The notes: generated from the sequence alone by a model not told the origin. 64,000 nt of DNA from Thomasclavelia ramosa DSM 1402 (GCF_014131695.1 NZ_CP036346.1:2356001-2420000); one strand, 5' to 3'. Positions 47,674 to 56,203 are shown, numbered from the stretch's first letter. Program-made: numbers and translations.

Positions 47674-49035
47674 TTAATCATTACTGCGATCGTATCCAAA
47701 TAGATAAGTCAAAACAGCTGAAGCGACAAATGCAAATACCATTGCAATACAAAATCCTACAAATCCTTCACCAAAAAATAATGGGAATGATAAAACTCCA
47801 ACTGGTCCCCCCGCTAAAGCTGCAGCATTAACAAATCCAGCAATCCCACCAGAAACTGCTGCACATCCAACTGCAATATAGAAAGGCTTTTTATATTTCA
47901 AATTGACCCCGTAAATAGCCGGTTCTGTAATTGAGAAGAATCCAGTTACTGCTGCTGACATTGCATTTTGTCGAATTTGTGAATTTTTTGATTTTAAAGC
48001 AACACCTAAAGCTGCACCTGCTTGTGCCCAGTTACTTGGACCAGTCACGGCATTGATAGTATTTCTTCCATACATTGCTAAATTTATTTGTCCAAGTGGA
48101 ACAATTCCCCAATGTAAACCAAAAACTACTAATACCTGCCATAATCCACCTAAAAGAATTCCACAAATAGTTGGATTTAAATTATAGATCCATGTATAGC
48201 CTTCACCGATAAATGATTGTAAATAACTTGTTACTGGACCAATGATCATAAACATTAATGGCACTGTAATCAATAAAGTAATTAATGGCGTTAAAACATT
48301 TCGAGCTACTGCATGAATATATTTAGTACACAATTTTTCTAATTTTGACATGAAATATATTGTTACAATAATTGGAACAACAGAAGAACCATAACCTTGA
48401 GCTGGGAATAATACATCAAACCCAAACATTTTCATCCCTGTTTCACCTTGAACCAATCCTTGAATCGTTGGACTCACTAAAGCCAAACTAATTGCTACTG
48501 CAATATATGGATTACATTTAAATTTTTTAGCTGACGTATAAGCTAAATAAATTGGTAAAAACGAATATACTGCATTATATACTTCATTTAAAACAATGTA
48601 TAAACCACTTTCAGCAGACATTCCTAAAATGCTAGTAGCAAACATCAATAAAGCCCTAATCATCCCGGCTCCAATCAATGCCGGTAAAATTGGAGTAAAA
48701 ATTCCTGTAACTAATTCAATTACTTGATCAATAAATTTTCCTTTTACCTTTAAATCATCTTTTTCCACTACATCAATTTCTTTTCCTGAAATCCCTGTCA
48801 ATGCTTCGATTGCATCAAAAGCTTGGGCAACCTCATTACCGATTATAACCTGGAATTGTCCCCCGCTCTCTACTACATTAATAACTCCCTCAATTTTAAC
48901 AACTTTGTCTTTTGAAGCTTTTCCTTGATCTTTTAATTTAAATCTTAACCGTGTTGCACAATGAGTTAAAGAAGCAATATTTGCTTTACCACCGATATGC
49001 TCAATAATTTGAGCTGCCATCTTATTAAAATCCAT
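47674..49035 (-). CDS. PTS EIIBC, glucose/sucrose superfamily, probable allose/allulose carrier
   Basis: The 453-residue carrier begins with an EIIB domain (residues 1-80; phospho-cysteine in SLTHCATRLRFKLKD) and continues as a ten-helix EIIC (GIFTPILPALIGAGMI, GFFSITEPAIYGVNLKYKKP). The EIIA is separate (45562). The sugar is inferred from downstream rpiB and alsE genes. It is divergent from a LacI regulator across a region with three LacI-type operators. Confidence 0.9.
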   Translation of the reverse strand: MDFNKMAAQIIEHIGGKANIASLTHCATRLRFKLKDQGKASKDKVVKIEGVINVVESGGQFQVIIGNEVAQAFDAIEALTGISGKEIDVVEKDDLKVKGKFIDQVIELVTGIFTPILPALIGAGMIRALLMFATSILGMSAESGLYIVLNEVYNAVYSFLPIYLAYTSAKKFKCNPYIAVAISLALVSPTIQGLVQGETGMKMFGFDVLFPAQGYGSSVVPIIVTIYFMSKLEKLCTKYIHAVARNVLTPLITLLITVPLMFMIIGPVTSYLQSFIGEGYTWIYNLNPTICGILLGGLWQVLVVFGLHWGIVPLGQINLAMYGRNTINAVTGPSNWAQAGAALGVALKSKNSQIRQNAMSAAVTGFFSITEPAIYGVNLKYKKPFYIAVGCAAVSGGIAGFVNAAALAGGPVGVLSFPLFFGEGFVGFCIAMVFAFVASAVLTYLFGYDRSND

Positions 49036-49095
49036 AAACCCTTTCCTTAGCCAGAATGATCTCTATTCTACTATTTTCCTCTCTTATAGTTTAGA

Positions 49096-49110
49096 TGCAA
49101 TTTTCTTGCA
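49096..49110. repeat. Short inverted repeat in the PTS EIIBC leader
   Basis: TGCAA-TTTTC-TTGCA lies between operator 1 and the EIIBC start on the minus strand; role unclear. Confidence 0.3.
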
Positions 49111-49116
49111 TTTATT

Positions 49117-49241
49117 TGCGTAAACGTTTAACCTAACTGGTAAAAAAATAACGGCGCCATCACTTTACGTAAACGTTTACCTAGATTAAAAATACCATAC
49201 AAATAGGTAAATGTCAACATTTTTACGTAAACGTTTACGTA
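49117..49241. promoter_or_regulatory. Three LacI-type operators between the PTS operon and its LacI gene
   Basis: Three palindromes share the core GTAAACGTTTA: 49119-49130 (CGTAAACGTTTA), 49167-49181 (ACGTAAACGTTTACC) and 49224-49241 (TACGTAAACGTTTACGTA, fully symmetric). Centres are 49 and 58 bases apart. The central CG and symmetric arms are typical of LacI-family operators, and the divergent LacI protein is the obvious binder; a CcpA cre role is less likely because all three are more symmetric than cre. Confidence 0.88.
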
Positions 49242-49264
49242 AAAATTAATAAAACCTGCTAATA

Positions 49265-49293
49265 TTTACATTCATAGCCTATTCATGTATAAT
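49265..49293 (+). promoter_or_regulatory. Promoter of the LacI-family regulator
   Basis: TTTACA (49265-49270), 17-base spacer, TATAAT (49288-49293), 30 bases before the start; operator 3 ends 23 bases upstream of it. Confidence 0.7.
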
Positions 49294-49323
49294 TTATATA
49301 ATCTTAACAAGCAAGGAGATAAC

Positions 49324-50340
49324 ATGGATAATCATAAAAAAAAACTATCAATTAAAGATATTGCTGCAATTTCTGGAGTTAGCATTGCAACTGTTTCCAG
49401 AGTATTAAATAATAAAGGCGGATATTCAAAAGAAACAGAAGAAAAAATTAATGCTTTAGCTAAATCATATGGCTATGTTTCTAATATGAATGCCAAAAGT
49501 CTTAGAGAATCGAAATCACAGACGATTGGTTTAATCGTTCCAGACATCAGCAATGATTTTTTTGCGACTCTAGCATTACATATTGAAAATTATTCAGCAA
49601 AACATAACTACTCTGTTTTTATTTGTAATAGTGCAAATAATGTTCAAAAAGAAAAAGATTATTTTAAAAGTTTAGCAAGCAAGTGTGTCGACGGCATTAT
49701 TTGTATCAGTGGTTTAAATAAATTAACAGAAGACATCATTTATAATGACATTCCCATTGTATGTATAGATCGCTATCCTGAAAATAATAAAACTATTCCT
49801 CGAATTTCTAGTGATGATATTCATGCAGCTTTTTTAGCCACTGAACATTTGATCAAAAAAGGCTGTAGAGATATTGTTTTTATTTCTAGTTTCACCGCTG
49901 ATTATGAGAAAAAAGAGCGTTATTTAGGATATAAAAAAGCTTTAGATACTTACGGTATTCCACTTGATAAAAATTATATCTTACAAACTCAAGGAAAAGA
50001 ACCAAGCCAAATTGAAGCTGAAATATTAATAACAGACTTTTTAAAAACACAGCGCAGGATTGATGGTATTTTTGCTTCTAGTGATTTAGCTGCCTTAGGA
50101 GCCTTGTATGCACTAAAACGAGCAAATCTTAAAGTTCCCGAACAAGTCAAATTAATCGGATTTGATAATACTTTATATTCACGGTTACCTACCCCCTCAA
50201 TTTCAACAATTGAAAGGAATCCAAAGATGCTTGCTGAAAAGGGCTGTGAAGTTCTATTGAATATGATTCAAGGAAAAGACATTGGTTCGATCGATACAAT
50301 TGTTCCTGTTGTCTTAGTAGAACGAGAGTCAAGTAAATAA
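49324..50340 (+). CDS. LacI-family transcriptional regulator of the allose-type PTS operon
   Basis: The 338-residue protein has the LacI helix-turn-helix (SIKDIAAISGVSIATVSRVL) with hinge helix residues near 60, and a periplasmic-binding-protein-like sensor domain (TIGLIVPDISNDFFATLALH, GIFASSDLAALGAL, IGFDNT). A longer frame opens at 49285, but the ATG at 49324 has AAGGAGAT at good spacing. It is divergent from the PTS operon and its three operators. Confidence 0.93.
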   Translation: MDNHKKKLSIKDIAAISGVSIATVSRVLNNKGGYSKETEEKINALAKSYGYVSNMNAKSLRESKSQTIGLIVPDISNDFFATLALHIENYSAKHNYSVFICNSANNVQKEKDYFKSLASKCVDGIICISGLNKLTEDIIYNDIPIVCIDRYPENNKTIPRISSDDIHAAFLATEHLIKKGCRDIVFISSFTADYEKKERYLGYKKALDTYGIPLDKNYILQTQGKEPSQIEAEILITDFLKTQRRIDGIFASSDLAALGALYALKRANLKVPEQVKLIGFDNTLYSRLPTPSISTIERNPKMLAEKGCEVLLNMIQGKDIGSIDTIVPVVLVERESSK

Positions 50341-50440
50341 AAACCTCCGCATCAATGATCAATCTTTTCAAAGGGGCAATGAAATAATTAAGTTTCATCA
50401 GCTCTAAATACAAGATTGTACCACTAAGCGCAGGTTTTTT
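50340..50440. terminator. Long imperfect hairpin, bidirectional terminator
   Basis: Between convergent lacI and rpiR genes a 100-base imperfect palindrome folds as four stacked stems: AAACCT-CGC / GCG-AGGTTT, CAATCTT / AAGATTG (50360-50366 with 50412-50418), GGGGC / GCTCT and ATGAAA / TTTCAT, separated by nearly symmetric internal loops. T runs follow on both strands. It is far longer than a normal terminator. Confidence 0.75.
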
Positions 50441-50442
50441 AG

Positions 50443-51234
50443 TTATTCAGCATAATTTTGATTTCCTTGTTGAAATAACTTTTTTTGTTGATAGTTATGG
50501 TAATTTGCAAACAATAATTCCGTTAATGCAAAAAACATTGTTGGTGAAGTATATGCTGTTTCGAAAACAATAGGAAAATCACCAAAAAAGATATAAATTG
50601 GTTCATCAGCCAGCAAAGATAAACTGTTAGCATTTATCCTAGTAATCGAGATTGTTTTGCTTCCTACTGTCTTGGCCACCTTAGCAATTCTAATTACCGA
50701 TTCACTTTCTCCCGTCAAAGAAATAATAATCAATAAATCATCCGCAGTGATTGCTCGTGCTAACATATTAATTTCACTATCACCATTAACTAATGTCATA
50801 ATAATTCCTAATTTCAAAAATTGGCGCGACAATTCTTTTGCCACTGATCTTTGAATCGTCCCACTAGAAACTACAAAAATACGTTTAGCATGATCAATCA
50901 TACGACAACAGGTATTGTAATCACGATTTTGTAATTCTCTAATCATTTTAGCGTGATTTTCAAATAATGCATAAATATTTACTGTCTTGCCTAATCCTAC
51001 ATCGGCAAGGGTCTGTTCATTGCGCAAGTAATATTTTAGCTCTGCAAATCCCTCTAACCCAATTTTTTTAGAAAAACGTAATATCGTTGTCCTTGAAACA
51101 TTACATTTTTTTCCTAAATCTTCAATTGTGATTTTTGTGCATACTTCACGATGATTATTAATATAATTCCATATATATAAATCACTTTCATTCAAATCAT
51201 CAAAATGAAGATTTACTAATTCGTTTAATTGCAT
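50443..51234 (-). CDS. RpiR/MurR-family regulator, probable alpha-glucoside regulator
   Basis: The 263-residue protein has an RpiR helix-turn-helix (ITIEDLGKKCNVSRTTILRF) and a SIS domain with the classical serine-rich loop (VVSSGTIQRSVAKELSRQF, IISLTGESESVI). It lies downstream of a GH4 phosphoglucosidase on the same strand, so it likely senses a phosphorylated glucoside, as GlvR/MalR-type RpiR proteins do. The GTGA-N4-TCAC palindromes at 44411 and 52825 are candidates for its operators. Confidence 0.88.
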   Translation of the reverse strand: MQLNELVNLHFDDLNESDLYIWNYINNHREVCTKITIEDLGKKCNVSRTTILRFSKKIGLEGFAELKYYLRNEQTLADVGLGKTVNIYALFENHAKMIRELQNRDYNTCCRMIDHAKRIFVVSSGTIQRSVAKELSRQFLKLGIIMTLVNGDSEINMLARAITADDLLIIISLTGESESVIRIAKVAKTVGSKTISITRINANSLSLLADEPIYIFFGDFPIVFETAYTSPTMFFALTELLFANYHNYQQKKLFQQGNQNYAE

Positions 51235-51294
51235 CTTTTCATCCGTCCTTTATTATTTAAGTATAACAAAAAAATTTTTTGCAATAAATGATAA

Positions 51295-51321
51295 AATAGC
51301 GAAGTTAAAAACTTCGCTATT
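51295..51321 (-). terminator. Terminator after the second GH4 gene
   Basis: Stem AATAGCGAAGTT / AACTTCGCTATT then TTATCATTT on the minus strand, between the GH4 and RpiR genes. It may separate or only attenuate RpiR expression. Confidence 0.75.
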
Positions 51322-51365
51322 ACTACAACAAAATTCAAATAAAGAGATATAGTAAGGGAGTGTTA

Positions 51366-52712
51366 TTATTTGAATTCAGGCCAAAATGCTTTATTAGCTT
51401 CAATTAGGTCATCTAGAATCACTTTAGCTAAATCCGTATCAACTACTGTACGATTTAATACTAACGCCTGTAATAATTTCAATTTATTACATTCTAAGAA
51501 TCCATCAACTGTTAATTTTTCATATGCATATTGATTTTCTAATAATCCTTTATAGAAAGTATCTACTGGATCCATAGCTAGTGGTTCAACACCATTTGCC
51601 CCAACCCGACAAGCTACTTCTACCATCATCTCACTATCTAAATTTGGAATACATCCTCTATTTTTAGTAATAATTAAGAAAATATCGTTTGTATTATTAG
51701 CTATTGATGTTGCTAAATCAACAATGTAAGTAGCATGAACACCGCGATTAGGATCTAATTCATATTTAGTTCCCTTTAAAGCGCCTAGTTTAATTACTTC
51801 TTTCATCATATTATAAGTATCTTTTTCTTTACCATCCATTACTTCATTTGCACGAGTGTAATTAGGATCTGATTCTTCAACAACATGACGAGGATATAAA
51901 TAATATTTTAAATATGTATTTGGTAAATACTCAGGAAAATCCTTGACCATTGTTGACATAAAATTATAAGTATCTACCCATGATTTTTCGCGAACATGTT
52001 CATCTTCTGAACCTTTTTTAAAAATTTCTCCAGCCATTAGTTGCTCCCGAACAGAAGGCATTAAATCTGCTCCCGTCTTCTTATCATATAAATGAGTAAA
52101 CCATCCAAAATGGTTTAGTCCAAAATATCGTGGTTCAAAATCTTTACGTTGACATCCTAATAATTTTGCATAAGCATCCATAATTGCAATTGGCATATCA
52201 CAAATGTTTAAGATACGATAATCATCAGGGAAAATTCGTTTTGTTGCTTCCGCTACAATTGCTGCTGGATTTGAATAATTTAAAATCCATGCTTCTGGAG
52301 AATGTTTACGAATTTGTTTAACTAACTCAATAATTGCAGGGACACTGCGTAATCCATAGGCAAAACCACCTGCCCCACATGTTTCCTGACCAACACATCC
52401 ATGTACTAATGGGATTTTTTCATCCTTTTCACGCATTGGCAAACGTCCCGCTCTAATTTGCATTAAAGCAAAATCTACATCTTTAAAAGCAACATCAGGA
52501 TCAGTAGTGTAAATAAATTCTTCCAATTCAGGATAATATTCCCTCATTAAAATTTCACCATATTGTCCCATGATTTCTTGCCGTTCAGCTTCATTATCAT
52601 ATAGAACTACTCGCTTTAAAGGAAATACATCTTTTTTACTTGCAAGCATGGCCATTAAATCTGGATTTCGGTGACTACCACCACCAACAATTACTACATT
52701 ATATTTTTTCAT
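51366..52712 (-). CDS. GH4 6-phosphoglucosidase (second copy)
   Basis: The 448-residue protein is a GH4 NAD- and Mn-dependent phosphoglucosidase with NICDMPIAIM, LNHFGWF and [13 protein letters not shown]. It is clearly homologous to the enzyme at 41343. The nucleotide loop reads VVGGGSHRNPD where GGGSTxTPG is usual, so substrate or cofactor placement may differ. No PTS carrier is beside it; it may share the carrier at 42688. AAGG lies ahead of the ATG. Confidence 0.92.
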   Translation of the reverse strand: MKKYNVVIVGGGSHRNPDLMAMLASKKDVFPLKRVVLYDNEAERQEIMGQYGEILMREYYPELEEFIYTTDPDVAFKDVDFALMQIRAGRLPMREKDEKIPLVHGCVGQETCGAGGFAYGLRSVPAIIELVKQIRKHSPEAWILNYSNPAAIVAEATKRIFPDDYRILNICDMPIAIMDAYAKLLGCQRKDFEPRYFGLNHFGWFTHLYDKKTGADLMPSVREQLMAGEIFKKGSEDEHVREKSWVDTYNFMSTMVKDFPEYLPNTYLKYYLYPRHVVEESDPNYTRANEVMDGKEKDTYNMMKEVIKLGALKGTKYELDPNRGVHATYIVDLATSIANNTNDIFLIITKNRGCIPNLDSEMMVEVACRVGANGVEPLAMDPVDTFYKGLLENQYAYEKLTVDGFLECNKLKLLQALVLNRTVVDTDLAKVILDDLIEANKAFWPEFK

Positions 52713-52824
52713 CTCAAATACCTTCTTTCTATGACTTTACTTTAGCACTTGCTTTAAGGTCTCACAATACTTTCAAAGCTAATCGTGCAAAGACCATATA
52801 CTTAGGTATTCTTCACAAAAAAGC

Positions 52825-52836
52825 GTGACTTTTCAC
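52825..52836 (-). promoter_or_regulatory. GTGA-N4-TCAC palindrome upstream of the second GH4 gene
   Basis: GTGACTTTTCAC, embedded in TTTTTGTGAAAAGTCAC on the minus strand, resembles the palindrome overlapping the promoter at 44411. Confidence 0.5.
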
Positions 52837-52864
52837 AAAAAAAGATCTAGCAATACTAGATCTT
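52836..52864 (-). terminator. Terminator of the lipoprotein gene
   Basis: Stem AAGATCTAG / CTAGATCTT with TTTTTTTG on the minus strand, overlapping the stop. Confidence 0.9.
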
Positions 52865-53834
52865 AAAGATTAACAATAAATACTTTTCCATTATATGTGA
52901 TTCTAACTGATTTCTCCCCATTTGCAACAGCATCACTAACTTCAAAAACAAAATGAATCATCCCACTTTGACCCGGAGTCAATACAGTAGTGCTGGCACT
53001 AGCTAAATTACTACGATCATCTTTTTCATAAAATGAATTTGCTGGATATTCATTACTATCTTTATCAACCAATTTAGCTACAGCAATATTAGATGCTGTG
53101 ATGTCACTTTCTGAAATATTTTTTATCGAAGTAGTCAAAACAACAAAACTATTTCCATCATTTTGAACTTGATAATAAGTATATAAACCAACCGGATTAG
53201 CAGGCTCCAGCTTTTTTGTAATATTTACTGCTTGTAAAGCAATTTCACCGCGACCATCTAATACAATCGTATCATTTAAATTCTTACTTTCATAATTTTT
53301 AGCAATATCCGTTAATTTAAAACTCATATTCGCTTCTTTAGGATTTTCTTCATCAACAGTAGTAAGCTTAAATTCTATATTATTTTTTAACAAACTTGGT
53401 TTAACTTCGGCATAAAAATGCACTTTATTAGTCCCCTCAGCAGCTAAACTTCCACCTTGACTAATTGTTTTTCCATCTTCACTTACCATTGCTGTTGAAG
53501 CGACATAATCAGTTTTATCAATAACAAATGTTCCCTTCAACGTACTAGATAGCTTCATTTCCTTTTTTTGTAGATTAGTCATATACATAGTCACATCAAT
53601 TAATACATTTGTTGACTTAGATGGTTTATAGTATGTATAAAAACTTCCAATTACATCAGGGGTAATTTGCTGTGGTCTACTAATCGTTTCAATTTTATAT
53701 GAAACTAAATCATCAAACTTATTTTCTTTTCCCATTTCAATTTTTGCCGGCTCATTCTCTTTACTCCCACCACTACACGCAGTAAGACCTAAAACCATCA
53801 AAAATACTAATAAAATTTTACTCAATCTTTTCAT
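52863..53834 (-). CDS. Lipoprotein with two DUF4352-like repeats
   Basis: The 323-residue protein starts with a lipoprotein signal (ILLVFLMVLGLTACSGG; lipid-bearing Cys20). The rest has two similar beta-rich halves beginning IGSFYTYY (about residue 62) and VGLYTYYQ (about residue 215), each with a long central strand series ending in an HFxxEV motif (VHFYAEV, IHFVFEV). The repeat style resembles DUF4352/immunoglobulin-like extracellular proteins. Function unknown. It is a single-gene unit behind a possible attenuator. Confidence 0.8.
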   Translation of the reverse strand: MKRLSKILLVFLMVLGLTACSGGSKENEPAKIEMGKENKFDDLVSYKIETISRPQQITPDVIGSFYTYYKPSKSTNVLIDVTMYMTNLQKKEMKLSSTLKGTFVIDKTDYVASTAMVSEDGKTISQGGSLAAEGTNKVHFYAEVKPSLLKNNIEFKLTTVDEENPKEANMSFKLTDIAKNYESKNLNDTIVLDGRGEIALQAVNITKKLEPANPVGLYTYYQVQNDGNSFVVLTTSIKNISESDITASNIAVAKLVDKDSNEYPANSFYEKDDRSNLASASTTVLTPGQSGMIHFVFEVSDAVANGEKSVRITYNGKVFIVNL

Positions 53835-53897
53835 TATATCGACTTCCTCCCTTTAATACCTTAATTGTACTTTATTGAATTGACTTATTCAACCGCA

Positions 53898-53945
53898 TCA
53901 TTCCATCAATAAAAAAAGCATTGATATATTCAATACTTTTTTCAC
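53898..53945 (-). other. Hairpin and tiny ORF in the lipoprotein leader
   Basis: In the 110 bases before the lipoprotein gene, a stem AAAAAAGTATTGA / TCAATGCTTTTTT (53911-53942) forms a terminator-like hairpin on the minus strand. A 15-codon GTG-started frame behind AAGG covers it. This could be an attenuator or only the end of a short transcript. Confidence 0.4.
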
Positions 53946-54204
53946 CCCTTAAATTTAATTATACTATAAATTATATAAAAATAAATAAAAACAACAACAT
54001 TTGAAAGATGCTTGAAAAATCATCTTTTTAGGTATATATTTGAAGTAGATAAAAGGAAGAGTTCTAAAAAAACATAATAATAAAAAATTAGAACAGGAGC
54101 CTTTTAAAGAAACGTTAAAACAACATGATAATATAAGGCAAAGTAATAGAAGATGCGTAGATGAAAAGTGAAATTAAAAAGTTGTTGAAAACGTTTCGAA
54201 AATC
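53946..54204. other. Gene-poor stretch, nothing certain
   Basis: No gene is supported. On the minus strand, TATAAT-like sequence near 53960 probably belongs to the lipoprotein promoter. On plus, a 27-codon stretch without stops (54090-54170) has no ribosome site or family match. A terminator at 54205 implies a plus-strand transcript ends here, perhaps a small RNA. Confidence 0.35.
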
Positions 54205-54243
54205 AAAAGAATTGTGGCTGAGTAAACCACAATTCTTTTTTTA
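54205..54243 (+). terminator. Orphan terminator, possible end of a small RNA
   Basis: Stem AAAAGAATTGTGG / CCACAATTCTTTT followed by TTT; no gene upstream on the plus strand. Confidence 0.75.
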
Positions 54244-54314
54244 TTTGAAATCTTCTTATTAACATTACTAATAATAAGTGTTACTATTAAACTAAACGTA
54301 AGGGGGTGCAAACA

Positions 54315-56063
54315 ATGATCAAAGACGACTTTTTAACTCTAACTGCTCAAAAATTTATCAATACATATTTCACTAGCAGAAATTTTGATCAAGTCAAGAA
54401 TATGTTTGCTCCAGAAGGCTCATGGCTAGGGGCTAGTAATAATACTATGGCAAACAACCTTAAACAATTTGATCAATACTTTAAAGAGGGGTGTAACGAG
54501 GGTTATGTTCCTGAAATTACCTTTCAAGATTGTTATGTTATCTACAACGACGATAATATTGGAATCGTTTATTGTAATTATCATTTACATATCGAAAGCA
54601 AAGGAGCCCTTTTTGATATGGATCAACGGGTAACGATTGTTTTAAAACAATTTAATACTACACTTAAAATTATTCATGTTCATGCCTCGACCCCCAATGA
54701 TGCAATTAGTCAAGAAGAATTCTATACCAATGAAATTGCTAAACTCGGATATAAAGAGTTACAACAAGCTTTAAAGAAAAAAAATGAACAAATTGAAATG
54801 ATTATCAGAACAACCGCCGGGGGAATGAAAGGTAGTCTTGATGATGAATTTTATACTTACTTTTATGTTAATGAAGAGCTCTGTAAAATGCTTGGTTATA
54901 CTTATGATGAATTCATGGAAATGAGTCATGGTACTGCTGTTGGCGCAGTCTATCCACCTGATTTACCTGCTGCTTTAGCAGATTGTAAACGATGTTTTGC
55001 CATCGGACCAGAATACAAAACAGAATATCGGATTCGAAAAAAAGACGGAAGTTTATTATGGGTAATGGATAGCGGACGTAAAGTTACAGATGAAAACGGT
55101 CAAGTAGTAATAAATAGTATCATTACTGATATCTCTGAACTTAAAGAAATGGTCAATCGTTTAAAAATTGATCAAGAACGCTATGAAATTGTATCTCAGT
55201 TATCTGATGATATTATTTTTGAATATGATGTTGAAAATAATTCACTAGTATACCAACAGCTACAAGCTGATACTCCAGTCAAAAATATATTGACTAATTT
55301 TTTGACAGTTGATTTAAAAAATACTCATTTATATCATGGTGATATCGAACGCTTTAAAAAGGATTTGAAGATAATTTTATCAAATCAAGTTTCTAATGAA
55401 TTATATAAATTGGAATATCGTTTTGCAATCGCACCACAAAGTTATACTTGGTACCGTCTAACTTTTCGACGGATATTTGATAATGATAATAAATTAACTA
55501 AAGTTGTCGGCAAAGTTGTTGATATTTCCTCAGAATTACGATTAAAACACCAGTCAATAACAGATCCCCTAACCGGAACATATAACCGTTTATATATTAC
55601 TAGCGCGATTCAAGAATATTGTCATATCTTAAAAAATAATCTTTCCTATGCTTGTATCTTAATTGACATTGATTATTTTAAAAAAATCAATGATACTTAT
55701 GGTCATATCATCGGTGATCGTTTTCTAATTGAAATTGTAAAAATAATTAAGTGTTTCTTTCGAGCAAGTGATTTAATTGGAAGAATTGGTGGTGATGAAT
55801 TTTTAATCTTTATCAAAGATATATATGATAAAGAGATCGTCCGCGAAAAGGCAAATGCTTTAATTAAAAAAATTCATGAATATGTCACTGCCAATAACTA
55901 TCCTAAAGAAATTAGTATTTCTATGGGAATTCATATCGATAATCGACCAGAGATATCTTTTACTGAATTATATAATAAAGTTGATATTGCTCTATATAAT
56001 GCTAAACACAATGGACGAGATCGTTATGTCTATTACCATGAAGGTATGACTTATCCTAAATAA
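54315..56063 (+). CDS. Diguanylate cyclase with SnoaL-like and PAS sensor domains
   Basis: The 582-residue protein starts with a SnoaL/NTF2-like fold (about 1-135; AQKFINTYFTSRNFDQVKNMF). It has a PAS domain (about 160-280; DEFYTYFYVNEELCKMLGYT, IRKKDGSLLWVMDSGR), a second PAS-like region (285-410) and a C-terminal GGDEF domain (about 420-580) with RASD inhibitory site and GRIGGDEFLIF active site. It should make cyclic di-GMP in response to a small ligand or redox signal. No EAL domain is present. The ATG at 54315 follows AAGGGGGTG; GTG at 54306 is too close. Confidence 0.92.
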   Translation: MIKDDFLTLTAQKFINTYFTSRNFDQVKNMFAPEGSWLGASNNTMANNLKQFDQYFKEGCNEGYVPEITFQDCYVIYNDDNIGIVYCNYHLHIESKGALFDMDQRVTIVLKQFNTTLKIIHVHASTPNDAISQEEFYTNEIAKLGYKELQQALKKKNEQIEMIIRTTAGGMKGSLDDEFYTYFYVNEELCKMLGYTYDEFMEMSHGTAVGAVYPPDLPAALADCKRCFAIGPEYKTEYRIRKKDGSLLWVMDSGRKVTDENGQVVINSIITDISELKEMVNRLKIDQERYEIVSQLSDDIIFEYDVENNSLVYQQLQADTPVKNILTNFLTVDLKNTHLYHGDIERFKKDLKIILSNQVSNELYKLEYRFAIAPQSYTWYRLTFRRIFDNDNKLTKVVGKVVDISSELRLKHQSITDPLTGTYNRLYITSAIQEYCHILKNNLSYACILIDIDYFKKINDTYGHIIGDRFLIEIVKIIKCFFRASDLIGRIGGDEFLIFIKDIYDKEIVREKANALIKKIHEYVTANNYPKEISISMGIHIDNRPEISFTELYNKVDIALYNAKHNGRDRYVYYHEGMTYPK

Positions 56064-56067
56064 TTGT

Positions 56068-56150
56068 TAAAGACCATATAAAATGAAGCGCCCCTAAAAG
56101 CTCGACATAGCCAACTAAAAGGGGTTGCTTCAAGATTTACATAGTCTTTA
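56068..56150. terminator. Long imperfect hairpin between convergent genes
   Basis: An 83-base palindromic element directly after the GGDEF stop: TAAAGAC / GTCTTTA outer stem, TGAAGC / GCTTCA (56084-56089 with 56127-56132) and CCCCT / AGGGG, around a loop containing GCT / AGC. It could end transcripts from both sides but lacks a strong T run; a mobile palindromic element is another option. Confidence 0.55.
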
Positions 56151-56203
56151 ATTATCATTATTACTTTTGTTTTCTTCTCATATTCTAACTCACTTGACCT
56201 TCT

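Noticed and set aside
49117-49241. CcpA cre sites rather than LacI operators
   Set aside because: The three sites are fully symmetric around CG and cluster at a divergent LacI gene; cre sites are usually less symmetric and single.
54090-54170. 27-codon plus-strand frame before the orphan terminator
   Set aside because: No start with ribosome site and no resemblance to a family; kept only as part of the gene-poor stretch.
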